NCBI GenBank assembly: GCA_009602735.1
Contig: WELA01003759.1
Coordinates: 195,246-219,099, forward strand
Direction: 5' to 3'
DNA from: Mesotaenium endlicherianum
Taxonomy: Eukaryota > Streptophyta > Zygnematophyceae > Zygnematales > Mesotaeniaceae
DNA: 23,854 nucleotides
Translations under genes and position numbers: made by a program
The notes under the pieces: generated by a model
Database searches by the model: none
Seen by the model: the letters and a program-made list of their open reading frames with translations, nothing else
What the model was told of the DNA's origin: nothing
Part shown: positions 1 to 10,700 of the stretch, piece by piece
Layout: each line of letters starts with the position of its first letter
Position numbering within the stretch: the first letter of the stretch is position 1

Positions 1-27
1 GTGGGGGTGGGGGTGGGGGTGGGGGGA
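1..27 (+). repeat. G-rich tandem repeat (GTGGGG-type), potential G-quadruplex
   Basis: Four consecutive runs of five or more G separated by single T. This satisfies the usual four-run G-quadruplex pattern on the plus strand. It lies near or within the 3' part of the minus-strand aldolase gene and continues beyond the window. Confidence 0.8.
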
Positions 28-164
28 AACAGGGGCAGCCAGGAGTAACGAGTAAATAGGCGACAGTAGACGTGCCGGCCAGGGAGCAATGTACACCTAC
101 GACAAACAGCACCAGGGGCTGTGTGGTAGCAGACAGTTTTCAACGAGTGGCGGGAAGGTCATAC

Positions 165-2569
165 GAGGAGAGAGGTGGGAGGAAGCCGCCGAGAAGCTTC
201 CCGCTGGCGAGGATGGCGTCCTCCGCATGCTTCAGCAGGCGCTGCACGTCCTCGTGGCCCGGCTCACCCAGCCTCCCCACGCTGCGGCCCTCCCCCCTTC
301 AACACCGTGTCAAACCTCTGCGCGAACGGGGGGCGGGCGAGCGCGTGAGTGGGTGTGTGCGGGTGCGTGTGTGCATGTGAGTGTATACAAGTATATGTGT
401 GAGTGTGTGTAGGCGTGCAGGTTGTGTATGTATTTGACTGATGACTGCCAGGTATGCAGCTACGCCACTCACAGCTGCACCCGCAGAGTCAGGAAGCTGG
501 GCTGGAGGCCGGCTGCTGCTGGCACTAGTATTGGCTTTTTCCTCGGAGATACTTTTGTGTACCGGACACAAGGAGCTCGTGCTGACCTGGCAGAGAGGTC
601 AGTGGGTCCGATGAAGAGGCAGTCAACGCCGTCCACGGCGGCAATCTCCGCAATCCTTCCCACAGCCAAGTCCGACTCGATCTGCACAGAAAGCACGCGC
701 AAGCACGCACCCACGCGCACAACACACGCACACAGGCCACGCAGCCCCAGCAGCCCCCCCCCGTCCCACGCAGTCCCAACCCAACAATTAAGCCTTTCCT
801 GAGAATTGCGGCGCAGAGGAAACGTGCGCAGGCCTGGGGAGGTTCCAGCAGTGCAGGCACCATGCACTGTGAGACGACGAGGGCTGCCGGTACGGGGACC
901 GGCTGCTTCACCCGACCTTTTCGCAAAAGCCCACACGCAGTGGCCCTGGGGCCTGCGCATCTCCCTTTCCCCCCCCTCTTTTGTTTCCGACTGCAGCACA
1001 GCAGCGCCGGCGGCATTACCTGGACAGTGATGAGAAGGTCGTGCTCGTAGGCGCTGAGGTAGTGCGGGTTGAAGCCATACTGCTCCCCACCAGAGCCCCT
1101 CCACCAGCCCCCCAGCCGCAGCCGCGCAGCAGCAGCACGCAGGAGACCCACAGCCCGTACAGGAGAAGTCAGCACTCCCAAGAGGCGTCCAGATGTGACA
1201 TGTTCGTGAGAGGGTCCATGCGTGAAAGGGTGCCTAGAACAGGGGGCAGGGGGGGTGGCGATTGACTCAGGAAAGGGCCCCAAGGATGGCAGGCAGAGGC
1301 AGCCACAACCAAGGGAGGGAGGAAGGCGCAAACTGGCAGAGAGGATTGGAGGAGGGGACAGACTGACGCGAGAGGCGCGGGCAATGGAGGGAGCGCAGCC
1401 GCGCACGCCGTCGGGCGGGTAGCGGCAGGCGGCCACCACACGCCGGGCGGCCTCTGCGCTGTCCACCATGGGCACCACCACCTGCGTTTCCCCCCCTCCC
1501 ACACACACACACACACACGCACACGCACACATGCGCGCACGTGGAGCACAGCACAAGAGAACAGGCACCCACCCACCATGCACCATGAGCTGGCTGGCTG
1601 GCTGGCTGGCTGGCTGCTGCTGCTGCTGGGGCTGCTGCTGGGCTGCTGCTGGGCTGTGCTGGCCAGGCAACTTGTGTGCATCGAGTGCCAGCGGTGCCTA
1701 AACTAGTGGCACCACGGAGAGAGTGAGTGGTGGCAGCGCAGGAGTGCCGCCATAGCGGTCCCATCAGCAAGCAGCGTGATAAAAACGGGCAGTCTGACGA
1801 CGAGGGGCAAGAGGCAAGGCGCACGCCCGCTCACCCCAGCCGGGCCAATGTCCAGAGCCTTCTTCAGCTCCACAGCGCTGTTCTCTGCCACTCGCACCAC
1901 CGCCTGCGCTCCTGTCCCCGCCAGTGCCTGCATCGCACGCAGTCGCCAACCGCTGTTGCTGTCGTCAGGCTGGGCACTTGCCGCGGAGGGTTGGGTGGAC
2001 ACTTGGGGGAGAGCGAGCTGCAGAAGGGCTGCATGGAGAGCAGGTTGGAATATTTGGAGGAAGGTGTTTCTGAAAGAGACGGGATGTAGATGTGTGTGTG
2101 TGTGTACGTATGTGTGTGCGTGTTTGATGGAGCAAGACCTGGAGGAGGGCGAGGCTGCTGAGGGTGCTGCCAGGGCCATGCTCCATGTCCACCACCACCA
2201 GGTCATACCTGCACCCATTCTAGCACCATGTTCCTGGGTGAGGGGCGCTTCTCCACTCCCGTGGTTGCACTCTCCTTCTCGAGCAACCATCACTTCTGAC
2301 AAAGGGAACACCCAAGCGACATTGCTTTTCTCACTTCGAGACCGAACTGTCAAGGACAGTTGACGGTAAGTAAGAAAACTTTAATTAAAACTCACTGCAT
2401 CCAAAATGTAGCTGATGACAATCATAAGAGTCAGTAGTGGTGGCTGAAAAACATACCCTGCGAAGCCCAACAGCTCAGCCACTACAGGGGAAGCGGAGCA
2501 CAAGAAGATTCCATATGCTGTCTCGCCAGCAAGCAGCCTCTGTTTCAGTGAGGGATGATGACCGGCCAT
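165..2569 (-). CDS. HpcH/HpaI-family aldolase (class II, RhmA/GarL-like), 3' end off the left edge
   Basis: Predicted aldolase of the HpcH/HpaI (2-keto-3-deoxy sugar-acid aldolase) superfamily, a metal-dependent TIM-barrel enzyme that cleaves 2-oxo acids to pyruvate plus an aldehyde. Exons in gene order: 2569-2457, 2208-2139, 1927-1835, 1481-1368, 1079-1020, 681-587, 281-about 165. All internal junctions are GT-AG and phase-consistent, giving about 220 residues. Motifs: SLKQRLLAGETAYGIF (residues 7-22), VVVDMEHGPG with the likely catalytic His48, VVPMVDSAEAARRVV, RYPPDGVRG, VQIESD (metal-ligand Glu152), FIGPTDLSAS (metal-ligand Asp178) and GRLGEPGHEDVQRL. Start: the ATG at 2569 (context GAGATGG); upstream the frame closes with TAA at 2597-2599. 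An unseen upstream leader exon is possible. The last donor (GTATGA at 164) is uncertain and the C-terminal quarter lies outside the window. Exons B to G are GC-rich; exon A sits in AT-richer DNA. Plants carry an intron-containing homologue (Arabidopsis At4g10750 type). The true substrate is unknown. Confidence 0.88.
349..412 (+). repeat. Imperfect (GT)n microsatellite
   Basis: Alternating GT/GC/GTAT dinucleotides in the aldolase intron between exons F (587-681) and G (165-281). This is simple-sequence DNA with no coding content. Confidence 0.75.
1498..1532 (+). repeat. (CA)n microsatellite
   Basis: A near-perfect CA run interrupted by two G, just upstream (in gene direction) of the acceptor of aldolase exon D (1481-1368). 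On the coding strand it is (TG)n followed by G-rich sequence instead of a normal pyrimidine tract. Confidence 0.85.
1588..1664 (+). repeat. (GGCT)n / (GCT)n compound microsatellite
   Basis: About six GGCT units followed by interrupted CTG triplets, in the intron between aldolase exons C and D. Reading frames through it produce poly-Ala, Gln or Ser peptides that are not real proteins. Confidence 0.85.
2091..2125 (+). repeat. (TG)n microsatellite
   Basis: TG repeat with short TACGTA interruptions, in the intron between aldolase exons B and C, 14 bases past the donor of exon B in gene direction. Confidence 0.8.
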
Positions 2570-4179
2570 CTCGTAGGGCACATGCGGACTACCCTCTTAT
2601 CATGTTTTAATGGTCCAGAAGCATCAAAGTCGCTTTCTTCCCTGGTGTGACGCATATAGAACTTGGTATCAGTGGGACATTTGAAAGTTGTTCAGTTTCA
2701 TATTAATGCAACATTTTCAATAGGAGCAAAAAGAGAGTTCACACGCGCTTCTTGCTTTTGATCGTTTTACTTCCTCACAGGTTGAGGATTTTGTGGTTGA
2801 GAACATGTAAGCTCCAGCCCACTAGCCAGCTCCCTCAATTCTCTTCCAGCCAAGGAAGACATGTAAATTCAAGACGCATTAAAATTATATTGCCGCAACA
2901 CAGGAGGTGACAGAAACCAGGTTTAGCTAAGCGAAGTAGACTGTGTATAGTGGGCACGGGCAGTTGGCCATGGCAGGTGTTATCGGTGCACTTAAACGCG
3001 CTTAGAGTGGCTTAAAGCTGGCATGAAGAAAAGCAGTAAGTCTTCGCTTACGGTCATTTGTCAACGTACAACGAGACGCTCGTGACGGATTAACTGGATC
3101 AAACTCATGTCCAGCAAACTCTTTCCCTTCATATGTTGCATGTTCTTCAACTCGTCAAGGTCGCTTGACACGTATGTAGAGAAACTTGAGCGATATATAA
3201 GGCAGAAGCGACTATATAGGATCGATCGAATTTCTGGTGACGCCTAGCTGCTATGTCGCTCCTGTTGCTTGGAGTGGAGCCATTGTCATACGGTTCCCTT
3301 TCCTCAAATTTCTTGAACTTAAATTGCAACCTGAAATTCCTTGTGCATTACATGTATAGTCTTCAGGCGGAATATCTATGTTATGAAGGAGGGTATCCTG
3401 CATGGCAGCTCATGCAAGTACTCCCTAGGTATTGACTTCACCTCACCCATGGTTGAAGATAAATGTAATTAACTTCACATCAAACCAAATTATATGTGCT
3501 AAAAAACTAGATTCATTGTGACAGTAACGGAACACTTGACAACCCTTCATGTACCTGGACTCCTTTCTACATACTCAGGAGACATCACGAAGCGACTATG
3601 TACAAGGCAATATTTGTGTTACAAAATTATCGATATGTAGCTCGAATGAGTTCTGCATTCATGGGAAGCAATAGACCGTAAAATCAGTATTGCCAGTATG
3701 GGGCAATTATACAATCATAATAGACAATGGATAGCAACAAATAGACGCCATTATCTGGCACTGCTTGCCTTGTAAAGAGGGATCGAGATTCGACCAGGCT
3801 TCTCACAAAAAAGCAGGAATATTACGACACGTAGGAGAAGTTGCAAGAGAATGAATCTTGCAAACAAATGTACCACGGTATTTCTAAGTGTCAGCACTAT
3901 GCCAACCAATTACAATTTCTTGCATGTATATTCAAAGTACATGAGAAGAGAAAAACACACTTCATATCCATTGAAGGTGCAATCCTTCAATAGAGTTCCT
4001 CAGCCACCCTTACAAAGCCAGGAGGAGTGATCCTGAACAGCATTTTAGATCCTCAGAACCTCACGCAATCACGTGCAGTCAACATAATTAATATGACAAC
4101 AAAGCAGTATTATGGCCTGCATATAGCATGCGAGCAATGAATAGTGCATGCCAAAAGCAGTATGTTCGTCTCCCTGACT
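2570..4179. other. Spacer between aldolase and metallo-hydrolase genes
   Basis: AT-richer, low-complexity-free DNA between two minus-strand genes. It should contain the aldolase promoter and 5'UTR and the 3'UTR of the hydrolase gene. Only short open frames (about 60 codons) are present, none with recognisable family motifs. I see no convincing AATAAA downstream of the hydrolase stop and no confident minus-strand TATA box. A TATATAA string at about 3194 points the wrong way for the aldolase. A missing first aldolase exon could be hidden here. Confidence 0.6.
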
Positions 4180-6829
4180 TCAGGCCGGGGGGATAGTAAG
4201 CGGCTCGCCTGCCTTGCAGGGTAGGAATTGAGCATCTGGCAACTCTTTCTTCAATATTTTCTGTAAACATTAACGATTGAAATCACGAAGTTAGGTTCAG
4301 CTTCAGAAAAAACCTGCTGCCATCCCACTGACCCCTCGTAGCAATTTACAAACCTTTATTCACAAACTGGAATTGGCAAGAGAAAGAAAAGGGAGTCCAC
4401 CTCAAAATCGGAATTGGAGCCCTTGGTAGAGACAATCATGGACAGCAGCCCCTTGGCATCCAGCTCCCCATTCGCCATAGGAACCACATACCTACACAGT
4501 TCAAAACAAGTGTTAGCTCTTGGAGCATAAGTATGTCACAGACCCCTCCAACCTGCCAGTGCCAAGAATGCTCGTCTGCAACTGGCCCAAGCTGCTGGCG
4601 ACTCGCAAGTGTCGAGTGCATCATCTCCACCTATCATGGCTTCATGATGGGTGCATAGGAGCATACGTTGAAACCACCAGTCCAAATGTGAAATCGAAGT
4701 GCAGAAAAAAAGGCATCCCAATGGAAGGGATTCTGAAGCAGAGAGAAGGAAAGCAGAGCAAAACTTGGGGGGGTAGGAGGGGGGTACTTGGCCTGGAGAA
4801 GCTTGGCCAGCCTGGCAGCGTCCTCCTGGCCCGACACGAGCTTATAGCCCGGCAGGAGCTGCTGCACCACCGGCGTCACTACGATATCTACCTGCTGCTC
4901 CTTCTCCAGTTCTTGCGCAAACACGCAGTGGGGCTCGTGGTACAATGACACTGACGAGTCACCTGCTCGCAGGATGTACCTGACCCCACAAATTTGCGTA
5001 GCCCCCCCCCGGATGTCCATGCTGATGAGTGGGGCTTTTTTTCGAATCGGGAAGCCACAATGCAAGAAGAGGTTCGGAGCTGGGAGTGATACCGCTTGGC
5101 AACCAGAAAAAGTGAAGGAGCAGCTGCACCGGGGCATTGAGCTGTAAGGACTTCTATAGGAATATCTCTGGAGGTTAAAGCAACATACCCATTCTCAGGG
5201 CGCTGCCAAGGTGGGCCCAGCACGGGGCCCTTCGTGGCCTTCACACTCAGCCCTTGCCCATTTCTTCCCTTCACAGATGTGCTCTCCCCTGGTTCCAAGT
5301 ATGTCACCTGAGCACCCAACTCCCACACAAAAGAAATCCGTTTGAGTTCCCTGCAAGGGAAGACCAAGAAAGCAAAGCTCTCTTTCGTTTCGTAGCAGAA
5401 CAATCACAAAGGACAGAGTTAGACAGATGCACAATCCATCAACGAAACCTAGAGATGGTTCATCACACAACCACTTTGATTGGAAACGAGCATAAATGGA
5501 AGCAAGCAATACATGAAGTTCTATCTACGAGCATGAGACAAGAGAAGTACACCAGCTTTTATTACTTCGGCAAGTTGTACTCACATTCTTGAACAACTTC
5601 TTTAACTTAGGCTCGGCGTTCGGGGTAGCAATCACGTGCAATTCTGGGAGCTTCTGTGACAAAGGCGTAAGAGTATTCATGTGGCAGTGATCATCCAAGC
5701 TCTGCGTAATGAGCAGCAAGTCCAGCTCTGGCAGATCCTCTATCTGCACATGACCCAACTCTCCAACCGTTCACTTTCTTGTTCTTGAAACAGCAGTAAG
5801 TGCTCGATGGTCAGCAAAGATGGAAAGCCCTCTCATGCAGTAAGGCTGGCAAAGAACCTCGGCAGAAGCTAACATTTCCTTCAGACTCCCAAACAAGATA
5901 TAGAAGTCCTTGTAGCTCCATAGAATTTACAGTGCTGGAATTTCAGGACACACATTGAAAGGAAAAGGTACCTGAAATTTCTGACCCAGAAGCTTCTTGG
6001 CACCATCATATAGCCAGGGAATTCCAAAATCTAAATTACCAACTAGTATCGGGTCCACTAGTATAGTAACACCCTTCACCTCCCATAGCCAGCTGTTACT
6101 CTGCAACACAAAGCCCACGTTAGCACCCTTTCCATGATGCTTTAGTGACTGTTGCAAAAGTGCTCAATCTTTACCCCCAAAGACCTGGAGAAGAGTCCAA
6201 CCCTGTCGCTAAAGACTGAACAAGGTTGCTAGCAGACACTAAACTCCAGCCCTGACAGTCGCTTAGCAACTGCCATTGCATTATTGTGGTCCATACGAGG
6301 ACGTGATCTGAACAACGAGAAAAGAGAGCCTGCTCAAGTGGGTGTCCGCACCTCTAAATGAGTCAGCTGGGCTAAGCCACTTGAAGCCCTTCCTTTTGAT
6401 TCTTCACCCCTTCCAACGGTCTGAGAAGTTTTCATAGCTTCGCATGCCAGTCTGCCATCCCGGGCGTAATAAACCAATAAGAATTGAAGAGTTCGTTCTC
6501 TAGGCTCTGACTAACCCGCAAAAGACCTCAAGATCCTGGACAATTTAAGCTGTTAGGATTAACCCTCCTTCACAGTTACAGCACTAGCACACAATACGCT
6601 CTATCGTTCATACTTACTTCCTAGTCCCTTCGAAAGATCCAGTGTCTATGATGCCATATGCTCTTCGACTGCAAGATGATGGGGGGAGGATAGGCGCAAA
6701 AAATTTATGCAACGACGTGCTCCCACCACATCTAATTTTCTTTGTACACTCAGGTCTTTCTCGCTTCAAACTCGTTCCGTAATTTTGAAAAAAAGGAGGC
6801 AACGTAAGAGCAGAGAAAATTGTTGCCAT
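4180..6829 (-). CDS. UlaG-like metallo-beta-lactamase-fold hydrolase, probably plastid targeted
   Basis: Complete seven-exon gene, predicted 376 residues. Exons: 6829-6618, 6499-6352, 6100-5972, 5743-5585, 5307-5189, 4979-4788, 4491-4401, with an eighth terminal piece 4260-4180 ending in TGA. All eight segments join in phase with GT-AG introns (some GTAAGT or GTATGT donors). Residues 1-70 are Ser/Arg/Lys-rich with few acids, like a chloroplast transit peptide (start MATIFSALTLPPFF, good ATG context). The core shows LTHLESNSWLWEVKGVTILV (a strand-loop typical of Lactamase_B_3), DPILVGNLDFGIPWLYDGAK, LLITQSLDDHCHMNTL, a TYLEPGES strand, YHEPHCVF and DIVVTPVVQQLLPGYKLVSG. The metal motif HxHxDH is degenerate: Gln177-Ser-Leu-Asp-Asp181-His182 keeps only the last Asp-His, as I recall for plant homologues (At1g29700 type). 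Substrate and catalytic competence are unknown. Confidence 0.87.
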
Positions 6830-7224
6830 TCTCGACCAAGTACCAACATATGACGAACAATATGAGACTTGGGAAAAATGATGTGTACGCAGAACATGCA
6901 CTGAGGTGACCTTCCCTATTGCATGTGCTTTACTTCTTGGACGTCCCTCAGACTAGAATGGAAGGGGTGTCGTAAGTATCCCACGTTGGAGCTTTTAAAT
7001 TGAACCAACCAGCTTTGTACAACAGCTTCACACTGCATGGCTTCACCAGGCTCTCTCATGTGCCTCCTGTCTTGCTCGTGCCCTCTCTTGCCACTCTGAC
7101 CAGCTAGGTCATCAGATTTTGTCGGTTGTCAACAACATGGCAGCCAAAAAGTCGTCTTTATCTCCACGCTAATATGTGTAATAAATTATAAATATTTTTT
7201 TTACATATTATAAACATATCCTAA
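6830..7224. other. 5' flank of the hydrolase gene, upstream of the tRNA
   Basis: Spacer upstream of the minus-strand hydrolase and left of the tRNA gene. The minus-strand frame of hydrolase exon 1 stays open to about 6901, so a longer N-terminus cannot be excluded. From about 7160 to 7220 the sequence is very AT-rich with T runs, typical of DNA just upstream of a Pol III tRNA gene. No other gene seen. Confidence 0.55.
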
Positions 7225-7297
7225 GGGGATGTAGCTCAGATGGTAGAGCGCTCGCTTAGCATGCGAGAGGTACGGGGATCGATACCCCGCATCTCCA
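7225..7297 (+). tRNA. tRNA-Ala (anticodon AGC)
   Basis: A 73-base intronless cloverleaf. Acceptor stem 7225-7231 pairs with 7290-7296 and includes G3:U70, the identity element for alanine. D arm 7234-7249, anticodon arm 7251-7267 with AGC at 7258-7260, T arm 7273-7289, discriminator A at 7297, no encoded CCA (as in eukaryotic nuclear genes). The A box is TAGCTCAGATGG. The T loop is ATCGATA rather than TTCGANN, as I recall for plant tRNA-Ala. It lies in the divergent spacer between the hydrolase and TRS120 genes. Confidence 0.97.
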
Positions 7298-7726
7298 TCA
7301 GCGTCAAAGGATATTATTTTTCAATTCAGCTCTCCCACATATATATGTGCGTTATAGGTCTGGCATGTCTGGAATGTGTCGTCCCCACGACGAGAGTTTC
7401 AACTTCTGCTGGATGTGCTCCTAATTGCTCTTTATTCGCAAAACTATAACCCACGTCCTAATCCTCTAAGACCAGGAGGGCGCTGGAGCATGGGCTTTCA
7501 ACTATTGCTAGTGGAAGGTCAAGATCGTGTTGCAAGACCATTCGCAGAAGCACTCATCGTGCAGGAGAACCTGGCTCAATTTGGGTGGCATGATAAGCAT
7601 GGTATAGATTCAGCGCTGCATTGCTTTGCATTCACATGCAACCACATCGTCGGTCATGGGGTGAAAAAGTAGGAGCAAGAGTTACAGCAATATCGAGCAC
7701 CGCCTTTTCACAATCGCCTGTGAGTC
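7298..7726. other. TRS120 5' flank / putative promoter and 5'UTR
   Basis: About 430 bases between the tRNA and the TRS120 ATG. It contains a perfect 14-base palindrome CACATATATATGTG at 7336-7349, and an open frame of 98 codons (7376-7672) that has no recognisable similarity and is probably chance or 5'UTR. No confident TATA box position can be assigned. Confidence 0.5.
7317..7321 (+). terminator. Pol III terminator of tRNA-Ala
   Basis: A run of five T twenty bases downstream of the tRNA 3' end, the expected simple termination signal for RNA polymerase III. Confidence 0.8.
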
Positions 7727-10700
7727 ATGGAACCCGAGTCAAGCATTGAAAGTGCTTCACTAATCAGGGTAGTCATTTTGCCCGTTGGAGATGTTTCAGC
7801 AAGCACATTCCGGGATTACTCGAGATTAGTAATGCGCCACAGGTACAACCTCCTCGCCGTCACAACGGTCCAGCTTGAACACCTTAGCTTACATCTAATC
7901 CGCAATGAAGCTCATCTCTTACATTGGTGACATGAGCAATATGACTGCAGCTCTATAGTCTGGGCAGTTGCAACGAAACTGGATTATTTGTACATGCCGG
8001 TTAGTGAAGAGCCTGGCAGTCTAGCTTGTGTAACGCTGCTGTTGCGGAACATGAGGAAATTGTGAACTTTCTCCCTTCAAATTGTTCATGATTATTCCCG
8101 ACAGTTTCGGATGGAAGTACCAAACGAAATCCACAGCAATCACAAAATCGTTGCTTCCACAGCTAATTCCCACCATTATACCTCACATTTAACTGCTGCG
8201 AAATTGCAGTAGAGTTGGAGCCAGCATCTCTCTATGGCAAGGCAGTGGCAATAAGAAATGAATGAATTACAAGCTCTTGTGTTGCTTGTGCCAGGCGTGT
8301 GGGGCTGACTTCTGCGCGCTCCTTCTACGTGGAGCATCAGAAAAGCCCCTTCCAGCACCAGGTGGGTACTCGGGCCTCCTTGGTGAATGCTCTCTCGCCT
8401 TCACAGCTTCACGCAGCTAGCTGCGCCAAACTCATGGCTTCTCTCAGCGCCCCCATTCCGTCGCCAGATCTTCGTGGTTCCCTCACTTTAAACCCCATGC
8501 CTCCGCACTTCTCCTGCAAGAGTAGAGTGCGAGAAGCCACTCGTCACCGTCGGCTGTTTGCGTCGGAATTGTGGCCTGGGTTGCGGTCCTGGAACCCCAT
8601 GGCTGTAAGCTTACCGGCTGAGAAGGAGAGCTCGGTGATGGGTGGGTGGGTTGCTGGGTAGTAATGCTGCTGCTGCTGCTGGTGGTGGTGGCGGTGGTGA
8701 CGGTGGTGGTGGGGGGGGGGGGTGAGGATAAATCCACAGCCATGGGCCACGGGGGCGCTCCAGTTCAGGTTCTTGCCGGGGGGGGCCAGCCGGAGCCCCT
8801 GGGAGGACTTCCAGTCGCACCGCAAGATCCTGGGGGTCATCGGGCTGTGCCACTGCCCGCAGTCGCCCGACATCGGGGAGGCGTACGAGGACTTCATGTC
8901 CGCCTGCAAGGCCTACCCGGCCGCGCAGTCGCGCCGCCTGTTTGCTTTCAACCCCAGTGACGGCCAGGTTAGACACACCCTCTCTGCTGCCTTGCCTGCC
9001 ACCCTGCCTGCTTGCCTGCCTGCCTGCCTGCCAAATGTTGACTTCGTGCATGTTGGGTGCATGCACTGGCAGTCCTCCCTCGCACGCACTTGGGCGGTGA
9101 CTGTGACTAGGTGGTGAGTTGCTGCTGCTGCCTGTCTGCTCGCGGGACGTAGCTGCATGGAGCTGCAGAGGGAGGAAAGGAGAAGGGAAAGACTGCTGGG
9201 GCTGCACAGGCTCAGCTCGGCTCGGCTTGGCTCAGCCTTGTTGTGTGTTATGCTTTGTTGTGCTCGGCTCAATTGAAGAGCAAGGGAGTGTAAGGCATTC
9301 GGCAGCGGCAGCGCTGGGTGCCTGCGGCTCTCCTTTTCTGCAGCTTCAAGGGAGAGTTGGTAGGGTGATGGTGCTGCTGGCATGCACGAGCACAACTGAT
9401 GCCTTGGGCCGTGGCCGTGGCCGTGGCCGTGCTTGTGCGTGCGTGGGGGCATGTGTGGTGCCCCGGCTCCCTCTGCTGCTCCTGCTGCTGCCGCTGCTGC
9501 GCTGCCGTGGGCGGCGGCGCAGGTGGAGCAGGACGACAAGAAGAAGGCGAACCTGATCCTGTTCCCGCCCGCCGACCCGCAGAAGATGGCCTTCATGATG
9601 CAGACCATGATGCAGGACTTTGCGGCCTCGCTGCTCATGGCCTTTGAGAGCTGGGTGCTGCACTCCGACCCCGTGGGCGCTCTGCTCACCACGCCCCTGG
9701 ACCTGCAGCAGCCGCCCTCCTCCGAGGAGGTGAGCCCCGCCGCCCCTGCCGCGCGCGGCCCGCCGGCCGCTGAGCCGCGCCGACCTTGCCGGGTGTCATT
9801 GCGCTGAAGGTGTCTGTGTACGTGCTCGTGGACGGCGGGGGGGCGTCGGGGGCGGGGGGCGCGGGCGGGGGGGCGTGGCGGCAGGTGAGCAAGGCGAAGA
9901 AGCGGCGGCTGGGGCGCACGCAGAAGACCATGGGCGACTACTGCCTGCTGGCGGCGTCACCGCTGGACGCGCACGCGCACTACGCCACCGCCATGGAGCT
10001 GGCGCGCCTCACGGGCGACCACTTCTGGCTCGCCGGCGCCATTGAGGGCAGCGTCAGCGCCCTCCTGGTGAGCGTCCCGTCCCGGCCCGAACCGGCCCGG
10101 CCCCTCATGCCCTGCTCTGCCCTGCTGGGATGATGCAGCGCTGCTCCGTGCTCTGCTCTCTGCTGCCCTCAGCTCAGCTCAGCTCAGCTCAGCACTGCCT
10201 GGCCGGCCTGCCGACCAGGTTGGGGCGGAGAAGGCGGGTGACGGACCGGCCCTGGCCGAGGGCTCCTGGAGCTCTGTGGCTTGCTTGCTCTCCCATCTCG
10301 CTCCCTCTCTCCCTCTTTTTCAGGGTTTGCCTTTGGCTGAAAATACTAGGGAGGGGCCAGTGCAGGCCGTCTGACTGGCTGGCTGGCTGGCTGCTGTTCC
10401 GGGAACGGGGCGGGGGGGGCGGGGGGACAGGCAGAGAAGGGGGAGTTTGAGCAGGCGCTGGAGGAGGAGGTGCAGGGCCGCTACCTGGAGCTCATCCCTC
10501 TCTACCGTCGGTCTGCTCATCTCGCACCCCAGTTGTTCATGATGCCCCCCCCCCCCCTCCACGCGCCATCTGCACATCACTACTACCACTGCTACTACTG
10601 CATCTATCTTCCAAGGCCTCCCAGTGCCTGGCAGCAAGTTCCGCGCGTGTGTGATGTATGTGCATGTGTGTTCACGCAAGTATGTGTGGTTACGCAAGTG

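Noticed and set aside
1457-1481. Bacterial origin or recent horizontal transfer of the aldolase
   Set aside because: The protein looks bacterial-like, but the gene has at least six introns and plants carry homologues, so no recent transfer needs to be invoked.
469-1670. Minus-strand frames of 211 and 381 codons in the aldolase region
   Set aside because: They read through introns and microsatellites. Only the short segments matching aldolase exons D, E and F are real.
7240-7449. 69-codon open frame starting inside the tRNA gene
   Set aside because: Its first third is the tRNA-Ala sequence itself; chance frame over a structural RNA.
7376-7672. 98-codon open frame upstream of TRS120
   Set aside because: No recognisable domain, poor length for its AT context, and it lies in the probable TRS120 5'UTR or promoter. 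Kept only as a note.
8990-9031. Short regularly repeated units resembling a CRISPR array
   Set aside because: They are 4-base microsatellite units without unique spacers, in a eukaryotic intron.
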